Below, piece after piece: positions 17,186 through 25,734 of a stretch of DNA of 44,995 nt. This DNA is from Methylotenera sp. (lineage in GTDB: Bacteria > Pseudomonadota > Gammaproteobacteria > Burkholderiales > Methylophilaceae): NCBI GenBank assembly GCA_028688575.1, contig JAQTXW010000015.1, positions 1 through 44,995 on the forward strand, given 5' to 3'. The position numbers were made by a program, and so were the translations under genes. The notes under the pieces were generated by a model. The model was not told the origin of the DNA. It saw only the letters and a list, made by a program, of their open reading frames with translations, and did no database searches. Position 1 is the first letter of the stretch; each line of letters starts with the position of its first letter.

Positions 17186-20100
17186 ATGATGTCGGCATTG
17201 GTCAGGTTTTCTGTACGTTTCAGCGGGGTGATTATCGGGCTCGCCACACTCATCGTTTTATATGGGTTATATAGTTTGTCACGCAGCAATCTGGATGTAT
17301 TTCCTGAGTTTGCACCCACGCAGATCGTCATCCAAACAGAGTCCCCTGGCCTATCTGCCGAGCTCGTGGAGAGACTGGTCACGCAGCCGATAGAAACGTC
17401 CATCTCAGGCACAGTAGGCATTGAGTCCATGCGCTCACAATCCATCCCAGGATTATCGATTGTGACGATTATTTTTAACGAGAAAACGGATATCTATCGA
17501 AATCGTCAAGTCATTGCAGAGCGCTTATCTACACTCAGCAATCGCTTGCCCAAGGATATCACACCTAACATCACCCCACTGACTTCTTCTGCAAGCACGG
17601 TGCTCGGCTTCGGCGTCACTTCAAAAACACGTAATCTAACTGAATTACGCACACTGGTGGACTGGACCATAGTACCGCACCTGCTGGCTATTTCTGGTGT
17701 GGCAGATGTGAATGTATTCGGGGGTAACGTGCGGCAGTTTCAGGTACAGGCTGACCCTGAAAAAATGATTCGTTATGGCATTTCCTTACTGCAGATTGAA
17801 GAAGCTGTTAAAAAAGCCACAGGGGTGCGTGGCAACGGTTTTATTGAAAATCAAAATCAACGCATCGTGATTAACACTGAGGGGCAATCCACTACCCCTG
17901 AAAAGCTGGCTCTAGTCACCTTGTTGCATAAAAATGGCCAGACTATTCGGCTAGGCGACATCGGGCGCGTAGTCGAAGGTGCGGCGCCCTCCATCAGTGC
18001 CGCTGCCATAAATGAAGAAACTGGGGTTTACTTATCGGTTCAAGGCCAGCTTGGCGCGAACACCCACGGTGTCACCATTGCGATTGAAAAAGCCCTGCAG
18101 GAGCTCAAACCCACGCTGGAAGCAGAGCATATTACCCTGCATGAAGGCCTATTCAGGCCCGCCAATTTCATTGAAGTCGCCATTAAGGGTGTGCGTACCG
18201 ACATTCTGATTGGTTCTATCCTGGTGATTACCATTTTATTTTTGTTTTTATTTAATGTACGCACCGCTTTTATCTCTGCGACCGCCATCCCGCTTTCACT
18301 GCTCACTGCTATCGTGGTAATGAGTTACTTTAATATCGGGCTGAATATTATGGTGTTAGGCGGCCTGGCCATCGCACTGGGCGAGGTCGTTGACGATGCG
18401 ATTATTGATACTGAAAATATTTTCAGACGACTGCGTGAAAATCGCCTGCTGGACAACCCCGCACCCACTTACAAAGTTGTGTTTGATGCCTCCATGGAAG
18501 TGCGAAGCTCTGTGGTTTACGCGACGTTTATCGTCGCCTTAGTGTTTTTACCATTACTCACTTTGGGTGGCGTGGCTGGCAAACTATTTGCACCGCTTGG
18601 GATTGCCTACATTGCCGCTATTTTAGCTTCTTTACTTGTTGCGCTCACACTCACCCCTGCCCTCTGCTATTTAATGTTAGGCAAAGCTAAGCTGGATAAT
18701 GAAGAATCTCCCATGATTCGTATGATTAAAAAATGGTATGTTTCCACATTGGGCACGATTGAGCAGCATTACAAACTCATACTCAGCACCAGCTTTATTT
18801 TGATTGCACTAGGCTTGGGGACACTTCCATTATTTAAAAACCAGTTTATCCCCGCGCTGCATGAAGGCCACTACATCATGCATATGACCGCTGTGCCTGG
18901 CACCTCCGAACATGAGTCTTTGCGCATAGGTAAAAAAGTCTCCGCCGTCATTCGTGAAATAGACGGCGTGAAATCCGTCACGCAATGGGTGGGCCGCGCA
19001 CCGAATGGTGCCGATACTTTTGGCACTCACTACAGCGAGTTTGAAATTGAAATCGGCGCCATTTCAGGCCATGAGCAACGTCGCATCCTTGACGAAATCA
19101 GAGAGGCTTTATCAGGCGAGGAACAAGATACAGATGGTGACGGCATTGCTGAGGCTGGCTTTGTTGGAGTGAACTTTGCAATCAATACATTTTTAACCGA
19201 GCGCATAGAAGAAACTATTTCTGGCTATGCCGCATCTACGGTGATTAATATCTATGGCCAGGATTTAGATGCACTAGACCGTGATGCCAATGCTGTAGCC
19301 AACATTGTTTCCAGCATTCATGGCGCACATGATGTGCTGGTACAGTCCCCACCTGGTACGCCCGCGTTGGTTGTCCGGTTGCGTCCAGAAAAAATGGCAC
19401 AATTAGGGCTACACCCGACTGATGTTTTGGATAATATTCGGGCAGCTTATGATGGTGTGCCAGTGACTCAGGTTTATCAGGGTAACCGTGTCATTGGAGT
19501 CAGCGTGATGCTGGATTTGGAGGCCAGGGACGACGTACAGGAAGCGGGTAATTTGCCGTTATTTAACAATGAAGGTAAGTTGTTCAGGTTACGCAATGTA
19601 GCTGAAATTTCACAGGAAAATGGCCGATCCAAAATCCTGCATGCTGGTGCCAAACGCATACAGACAGTCACGGCCAATGTGGTAGACCGTGATGTCGACG
19701 CATTCACCGAAGAGCTTAAAAACAAACTCAAAACTGACCTTGTGCTGTCAGAAGGCAGCTATCTGGAGTTTACAGGTGCAGCAGAAGCCAATGCCAAATC
19801 AAGAGAAGCGCTAATCCTGCAATCGATAGTGGCCGCCGTTACGGTATTCCTGATGCTATACGTTGCATTTGGCCGTTTGCGTAATTTATTGCTGACTTTC
19901 GCTAACTTACCCTTTGCCTTAATTGGCGGGGTCATTGCCGTGATGCTGACTGGCGGCTGGATCTCATTAGGCTCTTTGGTGGGTTTTGTAACGCTATTTG
20001 GGATTACTTTACGTAACTCCATCATGATGGTGTCACATTACCAACACCTAATTGACTTTGAACACTGTGTCTGGAATCTGGAAACCTGCATACGCGGTGC

Positions 20101-20323
20101 ATCCGAGCGCCTACCCTCCATACTCATGACCGCATTAGTCACGGCATTGGGCCTACTCCCTCTGGCGGTAGGCAGTGGCCAGCCTGGACGAGAAATCGAG
20201 GGGCCAATGGCCACCATTATTGTGGGTGGGCTAGTGACTTCCACTATCTTAAACTTATTAATTCTGCCCACCATCATGCTGCACTTTGGCAAATTTGAAA
20301 AATCAGAAACTGCAGATATGTAA
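17186..20323 (+). CDS. RND efflux permease, CusA/CzcA-like (heavy-metal-type RND)
   Basis: A 1045-residue inner-membrane proton-driven pump. It starts with helix TM1 (about 10-30) and the SNLDVFPEFAPTQIVIQTES motif of CzcA/CusA-type proteins. The two periplasmic loops lie between TM1-TM2 and TM7-TM8, with six helices after each. TM4 contains Glu400, Asp403, Asp404 and Glu410 (GEVVDDAIIDTEN). Asp403 and Glu410 match the proton-relay residues of CzcA, while the first CzcA aspartate is replaced by alanine. A 133-bp gap separates it from the adaptor, and AGGAAA precedes the ATG. The substrate is uncertain: metal export is suggested by overall resemblance but not proven. No regulator gene is adjacent. 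Confidence 0.88.
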   Translation: MMSALVRFSVRFSGVIIGLATLIVLYGLYSLSRSNLDVFPEFAPTQIVIQTESPGLSAELVERLVTQPIETSISGTVGIESMRSQSIPGLSIVTIIFNEKTDIYRNRQVIAERLSTLSNRLPKDITPNITPLTSSASTVLGFGVTSKTRNLTELRTLVDWTIVPHLLAISGVADVNVFGGNVRQFQVQADPEKMIRYGISLLQIEEAVKKATGVRGNGFIENQNQRIVINTEGQSTTPEKLALVTLLHKNGQTIRLGDIGRVVEGAAPSISAAAINEETGVYLSVQGQLGANTHGVTIAIEKALQELKPTLEAEHITLHEGLFRPANFIEVAIKGVRTDILIGSILVITILFLFLFNVRTAFISATAIPLSLLTAIVVMSYFNIGLNIMVLGGLAIALGEVVDDAIIDTENIFRRLRENRLLDNPAPTYKVVFDASMEVRSSVVYATFIVALVFLPLLTLGGVAGKLFAPLGIAYIAAILASLLVALTLTPALCYLMLGKAKLDNEESPMIRMIKKWYVSTLGTIEQHYKLILSTSFILIALGLGTLPLFKNQFIPALHEGHYIMHMTAVPGTSEHESLRIGKKVSAVIREIDGVKSVTQWVGRAPNGADTFGTHYSEFEIEIGAISGHEQRRILDEIREALSGEEQDTDGDGIAEAGFVGVNFAINTFLTERIEETISGYAASTVINIYGQDLDALDRDANAVANIVSSIHGAHDVLVQSPPGTPALVVRLRPEKMAQLGLHPTDVLDNIRAAYDGVPVTQVYQGNRVIGVSVMLDLEARDDVQEAGNLPLFNNEGKLFRLRNVAEISQENGRSKILHAGAKRIQTVTANVVDRDVDAFTEELKNKLKTDLVLSEGSYLEFTGAAEANAKSREALILQSIVAAVTVFLMLYVAFGRLRNLLLTFANLPFALIGGVIAVMLTGGWISLGSLVGFVTLFGITLRNSIMMVSHYQHLIDFEHCVWNLETCIRGASERLPSILMTALVTALGLLPLAVGSGQPGREIEGPMATIIVGGLVTSTILNLLILPTIMLHFGKFEKSETADM

Positions 20324-20368
20324 CAAAAAACAGCAAATTCAATAGTTGAACCAACTGGTTAAACCAAA

Positions 20369-20755
20369 TTACTCAACCCTGTCAGCGTCATATTTAATGT
20401 ATTTAAATCTGGCATCTTCGTTGGGCGTGCCAGTGAGTGCGCCCCCTTCTTTGCCAGGCTGCCACCCGATGACTTCTTCAATCTTTTTTGCCAACTCAAA
20501 ATCTTTATCCGTGATGCCTTTGGCATCGTGCGTGCATAATTTCACTATGACAAAGGCATAAGACACTGTTAAGTCAGGATGATGCCATGCAGCCTCCGCC
20601 AAATGGCCTATGGTATTGACCACCATCATGGTCGCCTTCCACCCGCTTGTTTTATATCGACGTCTTATCCAGCCATTTTCCAGATACCAATACGGCAATT
20701 CGGCTTTCAATCTGGCTTCAGTTTCCTGCTCTGAATATACAAAGGTAGAGGGCAT
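20369..20755 (-). CDS. Pterin-4a-carbinolamine dehydratase-like protein (PCD/DCoH family)
   Basis: A 128-residue PCD-fold protein. Known members dehydrate 4a-hydroxytetrahydropterins. The active-site signature is seen as His58-His59-Pro60 (AEAAWHHPDLTVSY) and His76 (VKLCTHDAKGIT), with a typical ELAKKIEEVIGW helix. A C-terminal extension of about 30 residues is unusual for the smallest members. There is no phenylalanine hydroxylase here. Instead it is the last gene of a cofactor-synthesis operon, 19 bp after the kinase gene, so a role with tetrahydromethanopterin-type pterins is inferred. AGGAGT precedes the ATG. Confidence 0.82.
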   Translation of the reverse strand: MPSTFVYSEQETEARLKAELPYWYLENGWIRRRYKTSGWKATMMVVNTIGHLAEAAWHHPDLTVSYAFVIVKLCTHDAKGITDKDFELAKKIEEVIGWQPGKEGGALTGTPNEDARFKYIKYDADRVE

Positions 20756-20774
20756 AGGTTGACTCCTGGAATTG

Positions 20775-21407
20775 TTAGTTTTCGCTAAGCATGATGCTAT
20801 TGTCTTTTAGTAGCTGCTCGTCTAAACCATTTGCGAATAGATGAAAGTCAGATTTATTCACAAGCCTAGTACCGTACTGTGCACCTGAAATAAACTCAGC
20901 AAAGCCAGCATCAATCAGCGCATCGCCTATTAGCCTATCAACAGGCAAAATGGGGAAATTTGCGTAAGCTGCTAACGATAGCGACTTTACTAAAATCAAC
21001 TGCTCTGCTGCAATCTTATTGGCTAACCAAGCGCTCAGGCTGTCTGAGGTAATTTGCCAGTTTTTAGGGATGCGTTCATCTGCCAACACCATCTTACTGG
21101 GTAGCCATACCATAGCTCTATGTTGCCAGCCTCGCTCTGCGATTTCAAGCTCACTGCTTGCAGTTACAAGTCCTGGACACATGCCAGCTAATAATAAACC
21201 AAATTGATCCATCGCTATCAAGGCAAGCTCATGTGCCACTGCATCACTTACTTTTGTGCGTTGCTGCGCTTCGCGAACTGCATCTGCGAACAAGCCACCC
21301 CCTGGCACAATCACCACTTTGCCATCGCTGATTTTAATAAAAGTCTCAAGCCAGTGAGGCAGCTCAGGTGAACCAAGTAAACTACCCCCTAGTTTAACTA
21401 CCCACAT
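20775..21407 (-). CDS. Amino-acid-kinase family protein, MfnE-like (methanofuran-type cofactor synthesis)
   Basis: A 210-residue protein of the aspartate/uridylate kinase fold. The phosphate-binding N-terminus VVKLGGSLLGS and the glycine-rich VPGGGLFADAVREAQ loop are visible, and the C-terminus carries ITSDSLSAWLANKIAAEQLILVKS, the nucleotide-binding half. In methanogens the related MfnE phosphorylates 5-(aminomethyl)-3-furanmethanol phosphate on the way to methanofuran, and similar genes occur in the C1 clusters of methylotrophs. The neighbours (MfnF-like, MfnD-like, pabB) support that role here. It has its own strong ribosome-binding site (GAGGGG). Confidence 0.75.
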   Translation of the reverse strand: MWVVKLGGSLLGSPELPHWLETFIKISDGKVVIVPGGGLFADAVREAQQRTKVSDAVAHELALIAMDQFGLLLAGMCPGLVTASSELEIAERGWQHRAMVWLPSKMVLADERIPKNWQITSDSLSAWLANKIAAEQLILVKSLSLAAYANFPILPVDRLIGDALIDAGFAEFISGAQYGTRLVNKSDFHLFANGLDEQLLKDNSIMLSEN

Positions 21408-21442
21408 ACACTATCCCCTCATGACAATGCAACGAGCCATAT

Positions 21443-22873
21443 TCAACCTGTCTTTCTGGTAAAAAACTGCATCACCTTTAACATGCTAGATGCCTTATCC
21501 AGGGTTTCTGTGTATTCTTTTTCCGAAACAGAATCTGCCACGATACCGCCACCTGCATAAAAACTGATTTCACCATCTGCATCATTGGGCCCTGCTACAT
21601 AAACTGCTGTACGAATCGCAATATTGGTATCCATATTGCCATCAAAACCAATATATCCAATGGCACCACAGTAAACACCCCTTCTGTTTGGCTCGAGCTC
21701 TTCAATGATCTGCATCGCTCTTAGTTTGGGAGCTCCAGTGATTGAACCGCCCGGAAAACATCCACGCAGCAGGTCTATTGCTGTTTTATCTTTCTGCAGT
21801 TCGCCAGTCACAATGCTAACCAAGTGGTGCACATTGGCAAAACTTTGCAGCCGAAACAGCTTATCTGCCTTCACCGAGCCAGTCACACAGTTTTTACTGA
21901 TGTCATTACGCAGCAAGTCGACAATCATCAAATTTTCGGCTTTATCCTTGACGCTGGATTGCAGCTCCTTTGCATGCATCTCATCAGTTTCTGTATCATC
22001 TGCACGCGGTCTTGTACCTTTTATCGGGCGAGTTTCCACATAGCCATCCACCACCTGCAGAAAACGCTCTGGCGAACCTGATATCACGTGCATATTGCCT
22101 AAATTCATATAGGCCATAAAAGGTGCAGGGCTAATTTCTCTGAGCTTTTGATACGCCTGCCAAGCATCTCCTCGCGCGGATGCAGAGAACCTTTGCGCAA
22201 GATTAACCTGATAACAGTCCCCTTCGTGAATATAAGTCTGGATAGCATTAAAAGCCATCCCATAGAATTTTCTGTCCATATTGGAGCGTATGGCAGCAGT
22301 CACTTCAAACGGCTCTGAACTTCTCTCTGCGACATCATGAGCATCATCGAACATGGCGCATAGTGCACTCCAGTTTTCGCGCGTATGACCATCAAAGCAA
22401 TTGGAAACCAAATGTGCGGTTTTATGCCGATGATCAACCACAACTGCCCAGTCATACAGGCCAATCTGCATCTGTGGAATAAAACCATCATCGTGTGCGA
22501 TAGTATCCAGCCTCTCAATCCTGCGTGCTAAATCATAGCCAAAATACCCCACTGCTCCGCCCGAAAAAGGCCAGTCTGATTTAGTCGCCTGAAACGGCAG
22601 CATCGCGTCCTTAAGCAGTTGAAACGGGTCATCAGTTGATGAACGCGTTTCCCCATATGCAGATATCGTAGTGTTCTGCCCACTTGTAGAAAAAGTCATG
22701 AATGGACTGGCAACCAGAATATCATAACGGCCATATTGGCTGCCTGGCTCGCCAGTCAAGGGGTTGATGAGCTGAGCACTGTCCAGAAACATCGCCCATG
22801 GCAAATGCGCGACGCGTGCGAATAAACGTGCGCTATCACTTTGATAGCGCAACTGATGCTGTAATATACTCAC
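21443..22873 (-). CDS. pabB: Aminodeoxychorismate synthase component I (PabB)
   Basis: A 476-residue chorismate-utilising enzyme that, with a glutamine amidotransferase partner, makes 4-amino-4-deoxychorismate, the precursor of 4-aminobenzoate. I start it at the GTG at 22873, which overlaps the upstream stop as GTGA; the longer frame adds 13 unrelated residues. The PabB-type PIKGTRPR motif with Lys285 marks it as PabB rather than TrpE. The LLRNDI, GGSITGAPK and FYAGGGIVADS catalytic motifs follow. Beta-RFAP synthase, encoded at 36 kb, uses 4-aminobenzoate, which explains why pabB sits among H4MPT genes. No pabA or pabC is in the window. Confidence 0.92.
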   Translation of the reverse strand: MSILQHQLRYQSDSARLFARVAHLPWAMFLDSAQLINPLTGEPGSQYGRYDILVASPFMTFSTSGQNTTISAYGETRSSTDDPFQLLKDAMLPFQATKSDWPFSGGAVGYFGYDLARRIERLDTIAHDDGFIPQMQIGLYDWAVVVDHRHKTAHLVSNCFDGHTRENWSALCAMFDDAHDVAERSSEPFEVTAAIRSNMDRKFYGMAFNAIQTYIHEGDCYQVNLAQRFSASARGDAWQAYQKLREISPAPFMAYMNLGNMHVISGSPERFLQVVDGYVETRPIKGTRPRADDTETDEMHAKELQSSVKDKAENLMIVDLLRNDISKNCVTGSVKADKLFRLQSFANVHHLVSIVTGELQKDKTAIDLLRGCFPGGSITGAPKLRAMQIIEELEPNRRGVYCGAIGYIGFDGNMDTNIAIRTAVYVAGPNDADGEISFYAGGGIVADSVSEKEYTETLDKASSMLKVMQFFTRKTG

Positions 22874-23925
22874 TGCACAAGCCCTATTGAAGCCACTGCA
22901 AACGCAGGGAAACAAACCTTAGTCATTTCTTTTACTGCATCGCTTTCTGTATGAATAAATCTATTCACCGACACATAGTTAAAACCCATCTGCAGCGCAA
23001 GCTCTTTCACTAAAAACTCCCCTGCACCAGCACCCACTATTTGCGGGACTGTACAATCATCTAACAAAGAAATCTGCGTCAATATCGCCTGTTTAATCAA
23101 ATTAAGCTGCAGATGTTTGAATACGCCAGCTAAATGCCGCCATGATGTCAATGGCGCATCCGCAGCATCTCGCCCTATCATACGCGCAATACGACGCGCA
23201 CTGGCTTCTATATTTTTCTCTGCTCCGTCAGCAGTTTCAGCCATATTGTCCGACAACGGCAGATCCCCAGTCAGCGTATACACATCTGCAGTCGTCGCAA
23301 AATGCTCTGCAGCCACATTCACCAATTGGCCAGAAAAAGGAACTTTCTGTGCTATCGCCATCAACGGTGTGCGCACTACCCCCGTATAAACCAGCTCATC
23401 AAACTGCATGCGTGTAGCATCGCTAAAGCCACGCACACGCGCCCTGCCGCGGCTCACCATCGCAATATCAGTCGTTGTACTACCGATATCAATAAAAATT
23501 GCCTGCTCCGACTTTGCTGCTATGTATTGCACGCTCGCGAGCCAGTTCATTGATGCGATGTCAGCACTATGATGGCAAACCTCATCCAATGTCATCGCTC
23601 CCAGCTTGCCCGCATAGAATCTCACGCTTTGGTTTAACGTGCTCAGTTTCTGATGCATGGTCTGTGCAATCTGCATGACACCTGCATGGCGATCGGGAAA
23701 TATATCGGCAAGTTCACCCGTCATCGTCACCACATGAAAAGCGGCGTTAATCTCACGCAAAACCATGTCAATTGCCTGCTCTAACTCATGTAAACCAAGC
23801 CATAATGGACAGTAGAGCTGTTTGACCGCCAGCACCTGCCCCTGAGCATCAAGCAGTACCGCTTTTAGATGTGCGCCGCCTACATCCCAGCCCATGACTG
23901 CAGGAGTCACCTTATACTCACTCAT
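22870..23925 (-). CDS. Hydantoinase/oxoprolinase-like protein of H4MPT-linked C1 clusters (MfnF-like)
   Basis: A 351-residue ASKHA-fold protein. Two nucleotide-binding motifs are visible: GWDVGGAHLKAVLLD at the N-terminus and FIDIGSTTTDIAMVSRG near residue 140. It belongs to the group long annotated as a probable H4MPT-linked C1 transfer pathway protein. The methanogen relative MfnF joins the furan and tyramine-glutamate moieties during methanofuran synthesis, and the same role is inferred here for the bacterial methylofuran-type cofactor. It overlaps the upstream ATP-grasp gene by 4 bp (ATGA) and pabB by 4 bp (GTGA), so the three are translationally coupled. Confidence 0.82.
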   Translation of the reverse strand: MSEYKVTPAVMGWDVGGAHLKAVLLDAQGQVLAVKQLYCPLWLGLHELEQAIDMVLREINAAFHVVTMTGELADIFPDRHAGVMQIAQTMHQKLSTLNQSVRFYAGKLGAMTLDEVCHHSADIASMNWLASVQYIAAKSEQAIFIDIGSTTTDIAMVSRGRARVRGFSDATRMQFDELVYTGVVRTPLMAIAQKVPFSGQLVNVAAEHFATTADVYTLTGDLPLSDNMAETADGAEKNIEASARRIARMIGRDAADAPLTSWRHLAGVFKHLQLNLIKQAILTQISLLDDCTVPQIVGAGAGEFLVKELALQMGFNYVSVNRFIHTESDAVKEMTKVCFPAFAVASIGLVQ

Positions 23926-24959
23926 AGCTGAATTTCAACCTGCTTTTTTGCAATATTAGGCATCACGAACTGATCATTTAACACACAGTCCAGCACCAGC
24001 TTAGCTGGATTGCAAGCCAATGCTTCCCCCAGCCCCACGTAGCTTGTCGTTAGTCGCGGATTAATCTCAATGACATAAATCTTATTGTTATCTTCTGTAT
24101 CCACAATCACATCCACACCCACATAAGCTAAAGCATCTGGCAGCATTTTAGCGATTTTTCTGGCAATCGTTTCAAAGCGTTGCCAATAAGGCAGCATACC
24201 ATTCACTGTGATGCCCGTTAATTTAAAATGATTTCCCTCACACTTAACATGCTGACGGTTGCAACTCAACAACCAGGATTTACCATTGCGGCATAACATG
24301 GAAAAACTGGCAGCAAACCCCTGCTGATATGGCTGTGCCAAATAATGTAAATATCTGCCGTCCAGCGCTATCCAGTTTTTTAAATCATGGATTGATTCAA
24401 AAAACTGCACACCCTCGCAACCTGCACCATCTTCTGGCTTAGCCACCCATTTGCTCACATCCTGTTTGAGTAAATCATCAAAATAGTCAGGCTGCATCAA
24501 ATCTTCACCTGCATGCACAGGCAAAGTATGCACATTGGCAGCCTGCAACGCCTCACAACATAATGTTTTACTGGTACCTGTAAGTGTTGCATCAAAGCCG
24601 CAACCAAGAAACAAAGTGCCTTGGTCATGTTTTTCATAACACAACTCGCTCAACTCTAGCAAAATACCATCAGATTCAGGCGCAACCAACCATACCAACT
24701 CAACTTGTTCCAAGGCCTCGGTAAAGACATCCTTGAATTTTCCAGGCACTACAGCCATGCTACGCGCAGCCAATGCCGATGGTTTTAGCCGTATGTCATG
24801 CATAGTGATGATTTCGACCTGATTCAGCACCGCCAAATCACGCAGCAATGCATCTCGCATGAGTGTACCTTCCTTTACCAATGAATCAGGCAGCACTTCT
24901 GCACCTAGGCCGCCAGCAGTGATAAACTCACAGACTAATATTTTTTTAAGTTGTTCGAT
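23922..24959 (-). CDS. ATP-grasp ligase, COG1821/MfnD-like; start codon non-canonical or lost
   Basis: An ATP-grasp enzyme related to tyramine-glutamate ligase MfnD, which adds glutamate during methanofuran synthesis. The ATP-grasp core is seen as KWVAKPEDGAGCEGVQFF and the metal-binding YVIEINPRLTTSYVG near the C-terminus. The first usual start codon is a GTG at 24896, but 21 in-frame codons before it encode a good first beta-strand and glycine loop (KKILVCEFITAGGLGAE) typical of the family. Between the upstream in-frame stop and 24896 there is no ATG, GTG or TTG. I give the ATC at 24959 as the best-placed candidate start (GGGA lies about 11 bases before it); the ATC at 24962 is equally possible. 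An ATG at 24860 with a good ribosome-binding site would delete the strand. Confidence 0.75.
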   Translation of the reverse strand: MEQLKKILVCEFITAGGLGAEVLPDSLVKEGTLMRDALLRDLAVLNQVEIITMHDIRLKPSALAARSMAVVPGKFKDVFTEALEQVELVWLVAPESDGILLELSELCYEKHDQGTLFLGCGFDATLTGTSKTLCCEALQAANVHTLPVHAGEDLMQPDYFDDLLKQDVSKWVAKPEDGAGCEGVQFFESIHDLKNWIALDGRYLHYLAQPYQQGFAASFSMLCRNGKSWLLSCNRQHVKCEGNHFKLTGITVNGMLPYWQRFETIARKIAKMLPDALAYVGVDVIVDTEDNNKIYVIEINPRLTTSYVGLGEALACNPAKLVLDCVLNDQFVMPNIAKKQVEIQL

Positions 24960-25671
24960 GATGCAAATAATCCCAGTAATTGATCTTTTAGACGGCGTAG
25001 TCGTCCACGCCAGAAAGGGAGAACGCCAGCACTATAAAGCCATTCAGTCTCTACTTACGCATTCTAGCAAGCCATTGGATATTGTTGCAGCTTTACTTGA
25101 ATATTTTCCATTTCAGCAGCTCTACATTGCAGATCTCAATGCCATTCAGAAATTCACACACACACCTAATAACTACAGGATCATCGAAAGTATTGCCAAG
25201 CTCTTTCCTGAGTTAGTGCTTTGGATTGATGCTGGCATCCACTCCATTACCGAGCTCGGCTCGTGGACAAAATTAAATGCCAAGCTTATTCTTGGTAGTG
25301 AGAATTTTTCAAACATTGATGAATACCTAGCGCTTAAGAAACTACTCAACAACCAGTTGATATTATCTCTTGATTACATGCCGCAGGGTTACATGGGACC
25401 GGAGCAGTTGATTCAAAGCACTCAATACTGGCCTGACGATGTGATTTTAATGTCACTGAGTCACGTAGGTGAAAACTCAGGTTGCAATACGCAATTGCTG
25501 GAAACATTTAAATCGTTCACTACGAAATACAAGTTATACGCCGCAGGCGGTATAAGAAACATGGAAGATTTCAAATTACTTCAGAACTACGGAGTGCACG
25601 GCGCTCTCATTGCAACCGCTTTACACCAAAAGCAACTTAGCTACAATCAAATCAATCAACTCATTGTTTAA
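24958..25671 (+). CDS. HisA/HisF-related TIM-barrel protein of H4MPT-containing organisms
   Basis: A 237-residue HisA-like protein. The N-terminus MQIIPVIDLLDGVVVHARKG copies the HisA phosphate-loop start, and the C-terminal YAAGGIRNMEDFKLLQNYGV-type segment gives the second phosphate-binding loop. It is shorter and more diverged than true HisA and lies outside any his operon. A distinct hisAF-related subfamily occurs in methanogens and H4MPT methylotrophs, so a role in cofactor synthesis is inferred; the reaction is unknown. The start is one of two adjacent ATGs at 24958 and 24961. It is divergent from the ATP-grasp gene with essentially no intergenic space. Confidence 0.8.
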   Translation: MMQIIPVIDLLDGVVVHARKGERQHYKAIQSLLTHSSKPLDIVAALLEYFPFQQLYIADLNAIQKFTHTPNNYRIIESIAKLFPELVLWIDAGIHSITELGSWTKLNAKLILGSENFSNIDEYLALKKLLNNQLILSLDYMPQGYMGPEQLIQSTQYWPDDVILMSLSHVGENSGCNTQLLETFKSFTTKYKLYAAGGIRNMEDFKLLQNYGVHGALIATALHQKQLSYNQINQLIV

Positions 25672-25672
25672 T

Positions 25673-25706
25673 ATTAAAAAAGCCCGCTGATGCGGGCTTT
25701 TTTAAT
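25673..25706. terminator. Bidirectional intrinsic terminator between HisA-like gene and hxlB
   Basis: A 15-bp inverted repeat (arms 25673-25687 and 25692-25706, loop TGAT) with GC core AGCCCGC/GCGGGCT and T tracts on both strands. It separates two convergent genes. Confidence 0.92.
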
Positions 25707-25734
25707 CAGACTAGATTAAATCTAGCGTTGGCTA

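Noticed and set aside
22874-22915. Longer pabB reading frame starting at 22915
   Set aside because: The extra 13 residues run into the MfnF-like gene and do not resemble PabB; the GTGA overlap gives a natural start.
24958-25671. Assignment of the HisA-like protein as MfnB or as true HisA
   Set aside because: MfnB belongs to a different family (DUF556), and there are no his genes nearby; only the HisA/HisF-related fold is supported.
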